A stretch of 64,000 nucleotides of DNA from Zygnema cylindricum (GCA_037447655.1 JBBHKE010003382.1:1-64000), one strand, 5' to 3'; counted from the first letter of the stretch, positions 34,321 through 53,985 are shown. Notes: generated by a model not told the origin, from the letters alone. Translations and numbers: made by a program.

Positions 34321-35395
34321 CTAAAACTTTCCCCCTCCCCCTCTCCCCTCCCCCTAATATATCTCCCTCTCTCTCCCTCCCTTCTCTCACAGTCTCTCCC
34401 TTTGAGATATTATTCAAACGCCTTCTCTCCCTCTTCCCATTTAACCTCAATTCGAGATTCTCTCAGAACTCTCTCTCTCTCTCTCTCTCTCCCTCTCTCC
34501 CTCTCTCCCTCTCACACACTCTATCTCCCTCGACCTCACTATGAATCCTTCCGGCCGTTCTTTCCCCCCAGGAGACAGTCGTCCTCCTTCTCTCCCTCCC
34601 CCATGGCCTCCATCTCTTTCTATCCCTCTCCCCCCTTTAACCGGGGTCCTGTACTTTTCCCGGCTATGCCGTTTCCCTTCCCTCCCTCTCCCTCTTCCCC
34701 CATGGGACCCAACCCTTTCCTCTTTCCAGGCCCCTGTCCTACCAATATGAGGAGAAACCACGGAAGATCCTCCTCCGCTCCCTCTCCCTCTCCCCCTCTC
34801 GGAAATCTTCCCTCTCGCTCCTCCCCTGGGGCAAAGGGAAGGCAAGGCAGGCGGTGTCTCCCTCCACCCCTCCCTCTCGCCAGTCTCCTCCTCCTTCAAG
34901 TGGGAAGATTTTCCCTCCCTCCTCCTCGGGTTCCTCTTCCTCTCCCTCTCCCTCCCTCCATCTCTCTCCATGATCTCTCGCCGAGTTTCTCTCCTCCGTC
35001 GTCCCCCTCCGCCACCTATCTCCCTCGCCCCCCCCTCCCTCCCTCCCTCCTCCCTCGGGTCCTTCGACTTCATCTGCCAGCTCGGACCTTTTGCCGAAGA
35101 GTCTCCCTGCTCCTCCCTCCCCCCCGCCTCCCCTCTCTCCCCCCCGACTCCCCTCTGTCTCCCTGCTCCTCCCTGCCCCCCAGCCACCTTTTGTCTCCCC
35201 GCTCTTCCTTGCCCCCCGACCCCCCTCTGTCTCCCTGCCCCCCCTATCCTTCTCCGTCTGCCAGCCCCTCCTATTATTATCCGTCTCCCTACTCCTCCCT
35301 GCCCCCCCGGCATTATTAGTCTCCGCGTCCCTCCTTGTCTCCCAGGCTCTCCCTGCCCCTAGTCACCTTCCTTGCCAGCCTGTCCCTCGCTTCCT
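34321..35395 (+). repeat. CCCTCC/CTCCCT low-complexity block (~1 kb)
   Basis: About 1.07 kb of almost pure C/T on the plus strand. It opens long frames on both strands (P/S/L-rich on plus, G/R-rich on minus) with no domain, no splice logic and no hydrophobic pattern. I treat it as non-coding. It lies immediately upstream of the broken copia element. Confidence 0.8.
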
Positions 35396-35754
35396 CCCGT
35401 GTTAAGGGTCATTTAGCGTCAGGCACATCTGTACCTTTTCATTATATGTGTCGTTGGTCTTGTCCGTACTTTTTCTTACGTCGGTCAAGTCTTGCCGACC
35501 GTCTTATCCGGAAGACTTTTTTTTGGTCCTGTCCGTACTTCTATACGTTGGTCCAGTCTTTCTTTTGTCTTACATACATTTATTAGAATCTAAGCTAGGA
35601 TTCCTTTGTTACAGCGTACCGAAAAACGTTTAGACTCCACAGTAATAAGCACTATATATTTTGTATATAAGTGACTCTTCTCACTTAATGAAATCATCCC
35701 AAATACAAATCAATTCCTCTCTCCAATGCATTGATCTTTCTCTTGTGTACAATT

Positions 35755-38700
35755 TCATGGCTTACGCCAATCCACCTCCAATAGGTTATGGGCCTAGCCA
35801 TGCCAGTTCTAATAGTATCCAAAAGTTTGATGGCCAAAACTTCTATGATTGGTCATTTTCAGCCTGCATTTTTTCAAACACGAGAAGATTTGAGACCATT
35901 TTATAGGAATTTCAAAACTACCTATCCTTTCCTCTACTGATACACCAGCAGAAAAAGCTACCAAAGAGTTGGCAATATCTACATGGAAACAAAAGGATGA
36001 GGATGCGCACGCTCGTCTAGTGATGTCACTTACTACCGAGCGCACTCGTCTTATTCGCGTCGCCTCCTCTTCCCCCGAGGCTTGGAGTCGTCTTCAAGCA
36101 GCTTACATTCAAACCGGATGGGCCGCTCGCCGAGTTCAAAAACGAGTGTTTTTTAACTCCATGAAAAAGTCGTCGGAATCTATGCAGGATTGGATTAGCA
36201 CAGTCGAATTGTCGGCCGGAAAATGCACCATGATAGGCGTGCATCTTTCCGACGAGGACCTCTCCTCAACCCTTTTGGGAGGACTCGCTGAAACCTTTTC
36301 CCGTTTCATTTCCTCGTTTGACAATCTAGACCAATCCATTCCCTTTCACTCACTTTGTGGCAAACTTTTGCATGAAGAGACAAAACTTCTCTCTTTTTCT
36401 ACTCCAAATCTCTCTAATGCAAATGCCTTTATTGCCGAAAATCAGAAGACTAACTCTAGGGGGGTGCAGCGTTTGTTTTGCGCCTACTGCAAAACAAAAG
36501 GACATGTCGTTGAAGACTGTCGAAAATTGGCGAGGCGGAAAGCAGCTGAGGCTTCCAATCCCCCTAAAACTGGAGGGAATGCCAACACTGCCCATGCCAA
36601 TCCACCAGTTCTTCCCACCCCCCCACTCCTTCCACACCTTTCTTTCCCTCCAAATTTTCCTTATCCTCACCATTATTCCCCTTCTCCATCCCTTCCACAA
36701 TCTTCTAACGCCGCAGCGCACTATGCCTATTCAAACCCCGTTAATCTCCCTTGGTCGACGACTTTCTCCCCATATTTTCCCTCTAATTATCCCACTCCGG
36801 TAACTTCCCCTTTTGTCCTCCCTCCCTCACTAGAATTTGGATATGGCAATGTTGCCCATCATATCCCAAATTCTGTCACGCGGGATACTCAATTTCCACA
36901 AGTGTATGCTTTGTTATCTCAAACCCCTGACGATTGGCTAATAGATAGTGGTGCTAGTCACCGCCTTTCACCACGATCTGATTGGTTCACTCATCTTTCT
37001 CCTCTATCATCTCCTATGCAGATTCGTTTAGGACACGATCGCATTGTGTTGGCTACTCATTCTGGCGACGTAAAAGTTTGTAATGTGTCTATTCACAATC
37101 GAAACATACTCTTTGTTCTTGGTCTAGCTAGGAATTTATTTTCTGTCACAATCGCCACTTCTGACGGCTTACAAGCTGAATTTAATAATGATAGAGTAAA
37201 GTTTTTTTATAGAAAAGACAATAGTACTGTAGGTTTTGGCGTAGTACGAGATTCTATGTACGTCCTACAATCCTATAGTACCCCAAAGATATTTGATTTA
37301 AGTGTTAGGGTCGAAAGTTTTCCACTTTGGCATTTAAGATATGGTCATTTAAATAGCGAAAGTTTGCAAACTTTGCCAAATGTTGTAACTGGACTTAATT
37401 CATTTTCTAACAAATCTTTTGATTTTTGTCACGGTTGCGTGCAAGGAAAAATGCCACGTCACTCATTTCCCACAAGCACTACCATCACCATTAAACCAGT
37501 TACACTTGTACATACGGACATGTGTGGTCCTATACGCACGCGTAGCTACAGTGGATCCCTTTATTTTGTCACTTTCATTGACCACGCCACTCATTTTTCA
37601 CACGTGTATCCAATCTGTTATAAATTTGACGCTTTTGCCCGATTTCGGGAATTTAAGGCGTTGGCAGAAAATTTTCACAACAAACAAATCAAGGTCTTGC
37701 GCAGTGACAACGGTGGCGAATTTTTGTCCAACCAATTTTCTGAATTTCTCATGCAACATGGAATCTCACGTAATTTAACGGCGCCTCGGACGCCACAACA
37801 AAACGGCATTGCAGAAAGGTACAATCGAACATTACATGACATGTCACGCACTATGTTGTACTTTGCGAATTTGCCTTATGAATTTTGGGCAGAGGCTGTT
37901 GTTTGCGCAAATTACTTACGTAATATTTGTCCCACTCACGCTTTACCAAAATCTACTCCAATGGAAGCATGGTCCTCTGTCAAACCAGATATACGCCACC
38001 TTAAAATCTTTGGTTGTGAAGCGTGGTACAAAGACCTCCTCCAGCGGACGGCAAATTGGGCGCACGCGCATTTCGTGGCATTTTCGTTGGGTACGCTCCA
38101 AATTCCAAAGCGTACCGCATCTGGAGTCCTTCTCAGCATCGCGTCATCACCACCAGAGAAGTAATTTTCAACGAAACGCCACTTCTCCAAACCTTGTCTC
38201 GTATGCCCTTCCCTTCCCCTCTTCCCCCATTATCCGACTTTCCTTCCCTCACCCTCTATGACCCTCTTCCCCCAAACCTTCCCCTTCAATCTCGTCAACC
38301 ATCTGAATTCACCTACCTTACACCTTCCCACCCCTCTCCTCTTAATCCTCCCATTTTTTCCCCCTCATCATCTTCAAGTCTCCTCCTCCTCCATCTTTTC
38401 CTACCCCCCTTATTTTCCCAGCTGCTCCCATCACTCCTGCCTGCCACTCAGTTGCCTTTCCTCTTCATCCTGTTACAAATTTTGAAGATAATCCCTCCTC
38501 TCCCCCTCTTTCCCAAGATGATCCTCTTTTTGACAATCTTTCTCCCACAATTTTTTCCCACTCACCTTTTCCTAGGCCTTTTACTCCTCTTGAGCCTTCA
38601 CTTTCCGATCTTGAGCCTTCCCCTCTTCCTGACCCCTGTATTTTACCTCGCCAAAACCCCGCACGCTTTAGAATTCCCCCCTCTCGGCTTATTACTTTCA

Positions 38701-40060
38701 TAGGCCATGCCTCTCTAGCTTACGCTTATTCGGCTAGGGCCTCTGCCTCTCTTATTTCAGCCCCTCTCTCTCTAAAAGCTGCCCTCAAACGTCTTGATGC
38801 CTCCCTATGGAAAATTGCCGCTGATGCTGAATTCAATGCCTTACTTTCCAACAAAACATGGAATCTTGTTCCCCTTCCCCATGGAAGAAAGGCAATCGGT
38901 TTGAAATGGGTCTTCCGTGTAAAACAAAAAGCGGATGGATCCGTGGACAAATACTAATCTCACTTGGTGGCGAAGGGCTTTTCCCAAATCGAAGGTATAG
39001 ATTTCACTGAAAACCTTTGCTCTTGTTGCCCGGTTGGCATCTATCCGCACTTTACTTGCTTTAGCTGTTGAACATGATTTCCATGTTCATTAGATGGATG
39101 TTAAAAATGCCTTCTTAAATGGGATCTTGTGTGAGGACATTTACATGCATTAGCCTGAAGGCTATATTTCCCTTGGATTTGAACATCTGGTTTGCCATCT
39201 CATTAAAACAATATATGGATTAAAGCAATCCCCCCATTATGTGGAAAGAAGGAGTTACTCGAATTGATGCCAATTTTAGCATTTACTCTCGTGGCTCTGG
39301 CACCTCCTTGATCATTGTTGCCATCTTTGTCGACGATCTCCTTCTTGTTGGTCCTTCCCTCTCTGAAATCACCATTGTCAAATCTCTCCTTCAGACCCAT
39401 TTTGACATGGCCGATCTAGGTGAGCTCACTTATTATTTGGGCATTCAAGTTTCTCTTAATCGCTCTGCTTGCACCCTCTCCCTCTCTCAGGAGACCTTTA
39501 TCTCTGATCTTTTAGAACGCTTTGGCATGGCAGAGTGCTCCTCCCTTTCCACTCCTTTAGATGCCAATGCCTCTCTCCTCCCTTCCACTGACTCCCTTCT
39601 ATCCCCCTCCCTCCATGCCACTTATCGCTCGATGGTCGGGGCCCTTATGTACGCCATGTAGGCCACCCGCCCTAACATTTCCACAACTGTCACTAAACTC
39701 AGTCAATTCCTTCAACGTCCTTCTCTTGATCATCTTGCCGCAGCCAAATGTGTCTTTAGTTATCTACATGGCACTAAACTCTTTGTCCTACATATTCTTC
39801 CTCTGGCTCTAGTACTCTTACAAGTTTTGTTGATTCACATTGGGCACAAGATGAGCTTTCTCGCTGTTCCACCAATGGCTCGTGCTTCTTTTTGGGCAAT
39901 GGTCTTATCTCTTGGTCATGTAGACAGCATCCTACCAGTGCATGCTCAAGCACTGAGGCGAAATATATGGCCTCTTGTCACGCCGCCAAGGAAGCTGTCT
40001 GGCTTCGGACTCTACTTTCCAATCTGAAATTCTGTGGTCTCCATTGACCCACAGAATGAG
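35755..40060 (+). pseudogene. Ty1/copia retrotransposon A, gag-pol, degenerate
   Basis: Domain order from the plus strand: gag N terminus from the ATG at 35758 (stop at 35904); gag with a CX2CX4HX4C zinc knuckle (about 36478-36522); aspartic protease LIDSGASH (about 36940); integrase zinc region and DDE core with HTDMCG and LRSDNGGEF (37510-37800); reverse transcriptase WNLVPLPHGRKAIGLKW (38850), DVKNAFLNG (39097), FVDDLLLVG (39330); and RNase H ending ASCHAAKEA (about 39970). The longest intact frame is 35969-38164. Breaks include a gag stop and frameshift near 35900, a frameshift near 38022, stops in RT at about 38955 and 39150, and a stop at 39659. Order PR-INT-RT-RH makes it Ty1/copia. 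No flanking LTR pair or plant-type primer-binding site was found. Confidence 0.92.
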
Positions 40061-40286
40061 CAGCCTATGTAAAGCCTCTAGGATAATATTTGCCCTTTCC
40101 ACTTTCCCACTGAATAAGCACCACCCAGGCACAAAATTATTCTGACCACCCTCACCCTGTGAGGACAAGACTCCCCTGAGTCAAACGCAAAAAGAATCAC
40201 TGAATTTGCTCCCCTGAGCAGTCTGTTGTTAATTAGATGTTGCGTTAATGTTTATATATCTTTGAAACCCGTCACGTGTATCGTTT

Positions 40287-40366
40287 CGATAACGCCTTAG
40301 TGGTTAAGACGTACGACTATATAGAAGTCCACAGACCCAGGTTCAAATCTGGACTTAGGCAACATT
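40287..40366 (+). other. tRNA-like sequence, probable SINE head or tRNA relic
   Basis: It contains TTAGTGGTTAAGACG (A-box like), a GACT-ATATAGA-AGTC hairpin in the anticodon-arm position and GGTTCAAATCT (B-box like). No acceptor stem pairs, and the apparent anticodon ATA would be abnormal, so it is not a working tRNA. On the minus strand it lies inside the LTR-side flank of copia element B. It may be a tRNA-derived SINE or part of the LTR. Confidence 0.45.
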
Positions 40367-40503
40367 TTAGTAAAATATTCTCTACTTCAAAATCTGCCAC
40401 TTTTAAATATGGCGGCAGCCATGGCGTGCCTTTGATCCTCACTCTCTTTCTTTAAAGTAAAACTAAAATAGAGAAGTGAACTATTAATTACCTCTTTTCA
40501 ACA
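40367..40503 (-). other. Start of a possible LTR of copia element B
   Basis: On the minus strand the copia B stop codon is followed by a purine tract (TTAAGGGGAG) and then TGTTGAAAAGAGG starting at 40503. Polypurine tract followed by TGTTG is the usual layout at the 3' LTR of plant copia elements. The other LTR is lost, so the LTR end cannot be set. Confidence 0.5.
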
Positions 40504-40516
40504 CTCCCCTTAATTC

Positions 40517-41880
40517 CTAGTCACTTTTTAATTTTAATCCACAGTTTTCTCTGCAATAAATCAACTTAGGGGAAGGCACTGGTTTTGTCATCATGTTTGC
40601 TATCATTTCTCTATCAGTTTTATGAACCAGTTTAATAATTTTATTTTCAACCTTCTCTCTGACAAAGCTCAGTCTAATATCCATATACTTAGCTTTGAAG
40701 TGATGTTTCGGATTAGCTGCAATAGAGATAGCAGCTTGATTATCACAAAAAACATTTTGAGTTCCAGACTTCATGAACCCAAGTTCTTCAAGAAGAGATT
40801 TAACCCACATTAATTCTTTGGTGGCAGCACAGGAAGCCATGTATTCAGCCTCCATAGTGGACTGAGCAATTACTTTTTGTTGCTTGCTACTCCAACAACA
40901 TGCACCGGATCTAATTTGCAACACATATCCAGTCGTACACCGCCTTAAAGGCACATCTCCATAACTGACATCACTCCAGTTGGTGATGTCAGTGTGCTCC
41001 CCTCCCAAATGCAACCATAATTCCCTTGTCCTCACCAGATACCTCATCACCCTTTTGGTAGCCTCCCAGTCTCTCTTTCTTGGTTCATTTAGACTTCTAC
41101 TAAGGACACCTACAGCTGCAGCTATATCCGGACGGGTACAGTTCATTAAATAAATTAAACTGCCTACAATCTGCCGATAAAGGATATTTTCTATAAATTT
41201 TCTTTGTATCTCATCGATCTCATCATTAATGATCAATATTCCTCTCTCTTCACTCCCCTCAAACACATTCTTCAAATCCATACGAGTAGTACATCCGTTT
41301 GCTTTTTCCATCTGAAAACTTTCTAGCATATTACTGATTGCTCTTATTGAGTGAGTCTTATAATTCTATTCCCTCTATCTCTCTCCATTTGAATTCCCAA
41401 AATATACTTTGCTTCGCCGAGATCTTTCATATCAAAACTGCTTCTAAGATCTCGTTTTAGTTTGTTAATTTTATCTAAGACTTGCTTAAGACCAACAAAT
41501 CATCTACATAAATAGCAATAAATATCACTCCATTCTCATCCTCAAATAAATATATAGAGTGATGTGAACTAATTCTGATATACCCAAAACCGGTCAGAAA
41601 TTCGTCTAGCTTTATATTCCATTGTCGTGGGGCTTGCTTAAGCCCATAGAGTGATTTTATTAGTTTACAAACCTTGCTTTCTTCCCCGCTTTCCACGAAT
41701 CCTTCCGGTTGCCTTATGTAAATTTCTTCTTCCAACTCTCCGTGCAAAAAGGCCGTTTTAATATCCATCTGGTGTATTTCCATATCCTCCGCTGCGGCTA
41801 TACTTAAAAGGATTCTAACTGAAGGAAATCTGACTACAGGTGCAAAGGTTTCTTCGTAGTCTATCCCCTCTTTCTAACTA
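40517..41880 (-). pseudogene. Ty1/copia retrotransposon B, 5'-truncated RT and RNase H
   Basis: Read on the minus strand it starts abruptly within RT (GIDYEETFAPVVR, about 41875). It continues with QMDIKTAFLHGEL, YGLKQAPRQW and the catalytic YVDDLLVL (41500), then a stop and frameshift around 41330-41475. The frame 41329-40517 carries RT tail and RNase H (MNCTRPDIAAAVGVLSRSL, STMEAEYMASCAATKE, FCDNQAAISIAANP). Everything 5' of RT is missing. At the break a short repeat (TATCCCCTCTTTCTA) occurs twice (41862-41902). It lies tail to tail with copia A, and its sequence is clearly different. Confidence 0.92.
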
Positions 41881-41902
41881 CAGGTACTATCCCCTCTTTC
41901 TA

Positions 41903-42431
41903 GCCACCCTGGCCGACCTCTCTCTCCTTATTATTCTTCTCCCTTCGTGAATACATTTTTTTCGGGTCTTCCCTCCCCTTCCCTCCACCCCAATTCCCAC
42001 AAATCTGTCCATTAGTATTAGAGATTGTTAAACCCTAAATAAGCCCTAAAAACCTTAAAGAACCCTAGTTTAATGTTTAAAAGTAAGTTTTAGAAATTTC
42101 TGATATTTTTCCCTGTATACTACTTTTTCCATAGTTGTTGGCAAATATAGTTATAACTATAATTATATATAATATGATCGATTCAACCATCTTAAAAAAA
42201 TAAAGAATTAAACAAAATTCGTATGTTATTCATGATTTTTTTACTAAATTGTTGTTTTCAGAGTTGTACCGATTTCAGATTTAACAAATTTCAAAATTTA
42301 TTAAAATTTATTCAAAAGGGTTAAAAAAAAAAAAAAAACAGTTTAACTAAAAATTGAATTTGATTTCTATTTCTTTTGTCCGTGAGTTTTCCAACTAATG
42401 TTTCGTGTATTTTTTTATTTTTTTTTAACAG
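41903..42431. other. AT-rich spacer
   Basis: CCCTAAA-like strings at 42032-42066 and A/T-rich sequence. No feature. Confidence 0.35.
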
Positions 42432-43589
42432 AGGAATCAATTTTGTCTTTGAAGAGAAACAGAAACTGGTCACAGAAATGAAAAAAAGTAAAATTTTGAC
42501 GGAAAAAATTGAATAAAACCAAGAGGGGAAAATCGAAAACCAAAAGGATAAAAAAGAAAACCAAGAGGAAAAAAAGGAAAACCAAGAGGAAAACAAAGAA
42601 AACCAAGAGGAAAAAATTGAAGAAAACGAGGAAAAAATTAAAAGCCTCAGAGAAGACGACGAAATTCTCGAAGACCACAAGATTGAAATGGTAATTGTTT
42701 TTTTTTTTTTTCCTTGGTCTGTTTGTAATTTTTTGCATCCATTTTTTTTTTTGCTACTTTTTTGTAAAGTGCGTTTTTTTTTTAGGCGGTTGTTTTTTTA
42801 ATTTTGTCTTTTTATTATTTTTTTTTTTTTTTTTTTTTACAGGCAAAAAATATCAAATTTCTCGGAATTCAAAATTATTCGGAAATCCTGTTTTATCCAA
42901 AAAACAAAATTTTGATAGAATTGCAGTTTTTCAATTTTTTGAAAAACCGTCGAAACAACCTAAAATTGGTATGGTACGTATTTTTTCCTTTTGTTTTTTT
43001 TTTTTTTTTTTTTTACTTTTTTTTCTTTTGCATTTTTTTTAATTTTTTTTTGTTATTTTTTTTTAATATGATTTTCGATTATTTGTTTGTTAATTCGTTT
43101 TTGTTTTTTTATTTTTGGAAGTTATTGTATTAAGTGTTTTTCTATTTTTCTTATATTTTTTTTCAGGAAATTGTCCATCGGACAAAAGTTTTTTTCCCAG
43201 CGACCTGAACTTCACGGGAATTGTAAATATTGACTTTTTTTCCGAAGAAAAAGCCTCGGAAGAAATAATGTAAGTCATTTTTTTTGTATGTTTTTTTTTA
43301 AATTGAATTTTGTTTTTTTTTTTTTTTTTGTTTTTAACCTCAATTTTGAATATTTTCTTCTTTAATTTTCTGTTATTTTTGTTTTTTTGTTCATATTTTG
43401 AATTTTCACTTTCTTTTTGTTTTTTGTTACTGACACTTTTTTCTCTCTCTATCTCTCTCCCTCTCTCTCCCTCTCTCTCTCTCCCCCTCCCTCTCCCTCT
43501 CCAGGGGTTTCTCAGAAGGAGTGCAGGGAGAGATAGTGATGGCCGCGGTGGTTGTTATCCTCAAGGTCATCTCCCTGCTTTATGGATAG
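42432..43589 (+). CDS. Candidate exon cluster, unrecognised product (possibly a decayed gene)
   Basis: Three segments with T-rich acceptors and GT donors chain in phase: 42843-42968, 43167-43269 and 43505-43589. They end at a TAG after a short hydrophobic stretch (MAAVVVILKVISLLYG). An upstream K/E/N/Q-rich segment (42432-42690, built on an AAACCAAGAGGAA repeat) does not fit that phase and has an in-frame stop in its best frame. An alternative reading of the first two segments also stays open and ends PAT. No family is recognised. It could be a real small gene, a pseudogene or chance; base use is very T-rich between the segments. Confidence 0.3.
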
Positions 43590-44000
43590 GAGGGGGGGGT
43601 GGAGGGAAGGAAAGAGAAGGGAAAGGAAGGAAGGTGGGACGGAATAATCTGTTTTGGGGGGGGGGGGAGGGGGGGGAGGGGGGGGAGGTAGGGGTTAGGA
43701 GGGGTTGGGTTCGGTAGAGTTAGGGAGGGAGGGATGGGTTTGAGGGGGGGGGAGGTTGGTAGTATAGGTTAGGGAAGCAGGGGGAGGAGGGTTATGATAG
43801 GTAGGTTAGGGGGGTTGAGAGAGTTAGGTTAGGGGGGTAGAGGGAAGGGTTTTCTAAGTTATTTCCATTTAGTAATGAGGAGAGTAGAGGATTGAGTTTA
43901 GAAGAGTTTTTTCTTTTATTTTTTTTGTAGTTTTTTTTTTCTATTTTTTCTTTTTTTCTTTCATCAACTTGTACTTTATTTTGAACCAGTTTTATTTCAT
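43590..44000 (+). repeat. G-rich tract with long G runs
   Basis: GGGGGGGGGGGGG runs at about 43655-43687, and GGTTAGGG/GGAGGG strings to about 43850, then a T-rich flank. Four or more G runs close together predict G-quadruplex formation on the plus strand. Confidence 0.7.
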
Positions 44001-44700
44001 AGGTGGAGTAGGGGTACATTTTTTTTAATGGAGTTTTTTTATTTCGAAATTTCTCTCCTTTTTGTTTTGTTTTTTTTTTGTATTTTGATGTTTTTTTTTC
44101 TTGAATGTACTTTTTTTACGCAAATGCCTTTTTTTTATATAAAATTTTAACTCATTTTTTTTTTTTAATGTCGTATTGTTGCATGATTTTTTTTTTTTTT
44201 ATAATATTTTAATTTATTTTTTTTTTTAATTTCGTTTTTTTGCTTGATTTTTTTTTTTTTCCGAGTATGATGTGAGTGGCTATATTATCTTTTCGGCTCA
44301 AATGAACAAAAAAAAACAAAAACAAATGCAATGCTTGTTTGAGGCAAAATGGTACTAAAGGAATATTCCTCAAAGGAAAAAAACGTTTTAAATAATTCCT
44401 CTAAAAAACTTAAAAAAAAAACCTTTTTTTTTGCCCCTTTTAAAAGAATGTCCAATAGATGTAGAACATATGAAAGCTAAGTAACTTAAACCGTATTTTT
44501 TTGGTCTTTTGGAGACACCATGTTAATTCCATTATATTAATATTTACGTATCATGAATATTTTAAATTAAATAAACCCATTTTATGCCTTTTTTTATTTA
44601 ATTGATTCTCGACCAAATGGGATACGGAGCCTTTAAAATTACTGTTGCCTTTCATCCTGGTTTTGCTACTCTAAGCTTCGTACAATTCTCCCATATACTA
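44001..44700. other. Poly(T)-rich spacer
   Basis: Repeated runs of 8-14 T; no gene, RNA or bounded repeat seen. Confidence 0.4.
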
Positions 44701-45207
44701 CACCGTGTATCGCTATTAGTGTTGTTAATTATCGCTATTAGCGTTGTTAATTATCGTATTTAGTGTTGTTAATTATCGCAATTAGTGTTTATTATTTATC
44801 GCTATTAATGTTGTTAAATATCGCTATTAGTCTGGTTAATTACTGCTATTAGTGTGGTTAATTTCTGCTATTAGAATTTTTAATTATCGCTATTAGTGTG
44901 GTAAATTATCGCTATTAGTCTGGTTAATTATTGCTATTAGTGTGGTAAATTATCGCTATTAGTGTTGTTAATTATTGCAATAAGTGTTTTTATTTATCGC
45001 TATTAATGTTGTTAATGTTATTTTCTCCACTTACAACATCTTTTCTCCACACACACGCGTCCGATTTTCAGTGGGAGACCACCATTTGGAAGGTAAGAAT
45101 CTTACCTTCTTATCTCAACCGTCGGATTAACAATCTGACGACTGTGCAAGGAAGAAAAGATGTTTTAAGTTGGAAAAAAATAGTAACACTAATAGTGATA
45201 CATGGTG
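44701..45207. mobile_element. Tc1/mariner-like MITE with a 14-unit subterminal tandem array
   Basis: Flanked by TA (44699-44700, 45208-45209). The left end is CACCGTGTATCGCTATTAGT; the right end ACACTAATAGTGATACATGGTG is its inverted relative. From 44709 to about 45017 a 22-bp unit (ATCGCTATTAGTGTTGTTAA..) repeats 14 times. The inner part carries a perfect palindrome GGTAAGAATCTTACC, also seen in the related element at about 51250. Confidence 0.8.
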
Positions 45208-45251
45208 TACTCTGACTGTGCATACATCGACTCTCACTGTATGTACTCAAC

Positions 45252-45395
45252 ATGAGGGACATCTATCGTATTCTTTCCCAAAGCGATTTTATCGACTTTT
45301 TGCCCCAAAAAAACGGTGAACGGTCCAAAGTGGAGAAATACGCCGGCCGAGGAAAGCCGGACATGCAGAGACTTCCCAGCGGCGAATTAGTGACA
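45252..45395 (+). CDS. Possible first exon of an unknown gene
   Basis: An ATG-initiated 48-codon stretch (MRDIYRILSQSDFIDFLPQK at the start, ending SGELVT) is followed by GTGTCA as a possible donor. Composition is protein-like, but no family is recognised and no partner exon was found before the PPR-SMR gene. Confidence 0.25.
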
Positions 45396-46698
45396 GGTGT
45401 CACCTTGATTGCAACTAATCTGTTCAGTTTTTAACAACGCTTTCTATGTAGTCATTTCCTGTCAGCGGCAACAACATTTTCATAACCATCATTTGTTAAC
45501 GCTTTCCTTTCATACTTCGTCCTCGCAGTCAAACTACAGTACTGGCTACGTGTGAACAGAAGGCCAACACGGGATCCTGGTTTGAGAAGCGTTTTTACAG
45601 AGATTTTCAGTTACACGTGGCAGGTCGCCGATTGCCAACTTGATCCTCCAATATTTCGATTTGTTATTCTCATTTTGATAATACTGGAAATGGAGTGGAA
45701 AAACTCTGCAATGTGAAGCCAATAAAAGTCGCGAATCATGATTTTGGGTCAAAAAATGACGCACTTAAAAATAAAATTAACAACTCTGACAGCGATAGGA
45801 ACCGTATTGAAATTACTGCTGACGTCAGGGGACATGGACCGGCTCTCCCTGTCGGTGTGCTAATTTATTAGCTGGTTAAAAATTAATAGTAATAGAAAAA
45901 GAATTGATTTGGGGATTGTTAAAGGGCTTGTACTTTTGTACGGTCGTTTCTAGTGAAGGTCCACGTATCCTGAAAAAATGCACGTTCACATTCGAACCAA
46001 AACGTACAGAAAGTACAGTAGTACGCTAAACTATTGTGCCATCGTGTGAACTTCTAATACCTTTTGTACGGGGTTCTTTTGGTTGAAAAAAGTGCACGGA
46101 AAAATTTCATACTGTATTTAATTCAATAACATGGTTGTTGCCCATGATATATTGATATGTATCAAAAGGGATTGACGAAGCACTTACGACTTCTCCTTGT
46201 TTGTTATTTTTTTTGGAAATTTGAACCATAGAATTCAGAAAGAAAGCGGAGAGAAAAGAGAAGAGAGAGCAAAAGGTTCAGTTTTACGTTTCAGTAATTT
46301 CTATGTAGTTTCCACAGTTTAGCCAACTAACCGTTCGTCCTTCACAGACGTTTTGTAGAGTTTAAAATGTTTCACACGTGTGAAATCACCATTAACAAGA
46401 CAGTACTACATTCATGCTAGTAAATAGTGAAATTGCTGCTGCAGTTCAAACAGATTCTTGAGGCAGGTTTAATCATGTGAAAAAAAAGAAAATTTCAGTG
46501 ATGGTTTTTGTATTTACCAAAATAAACTGGAAGGTGTGGATTCCAGAAATCAATTATTTTAGGTCAAAAGGCTACCCTAATTAACAATTTTAGTTTACAT
46601 GGCTTCCAGAATGAGTAATTTTAGGTTGAATAGCTTCCAGAAATGAAAAATATTAGGTTAAATACAATCTCATAATTTTCACACTTTAAATTATAACC
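45396..46698. other. Region upstream of the PPR-SMR gene
   Basis: No gene recognised. Several TTTTAGGTTAAATAGCTTCCAGAAA-like short repeats at 46555-46670 precede the PPR-SMR ATG. Confidence 0.35.

Positions 46699-53985
<7,287 letters not shown>

Noticed and set aside
34270-35319. Long open frames on both strands (P/S/L-rich and G/R-rich)
   Set aside because: They arise from a 1-kb CCCTCC low-complexity block that is open in several frames; no domain or splice structure.
40287-40366. Functional tRNA gene
   Set aside because: Acceptor stem does not pair, T stem is imperfect and the anticodon would be abnormal.
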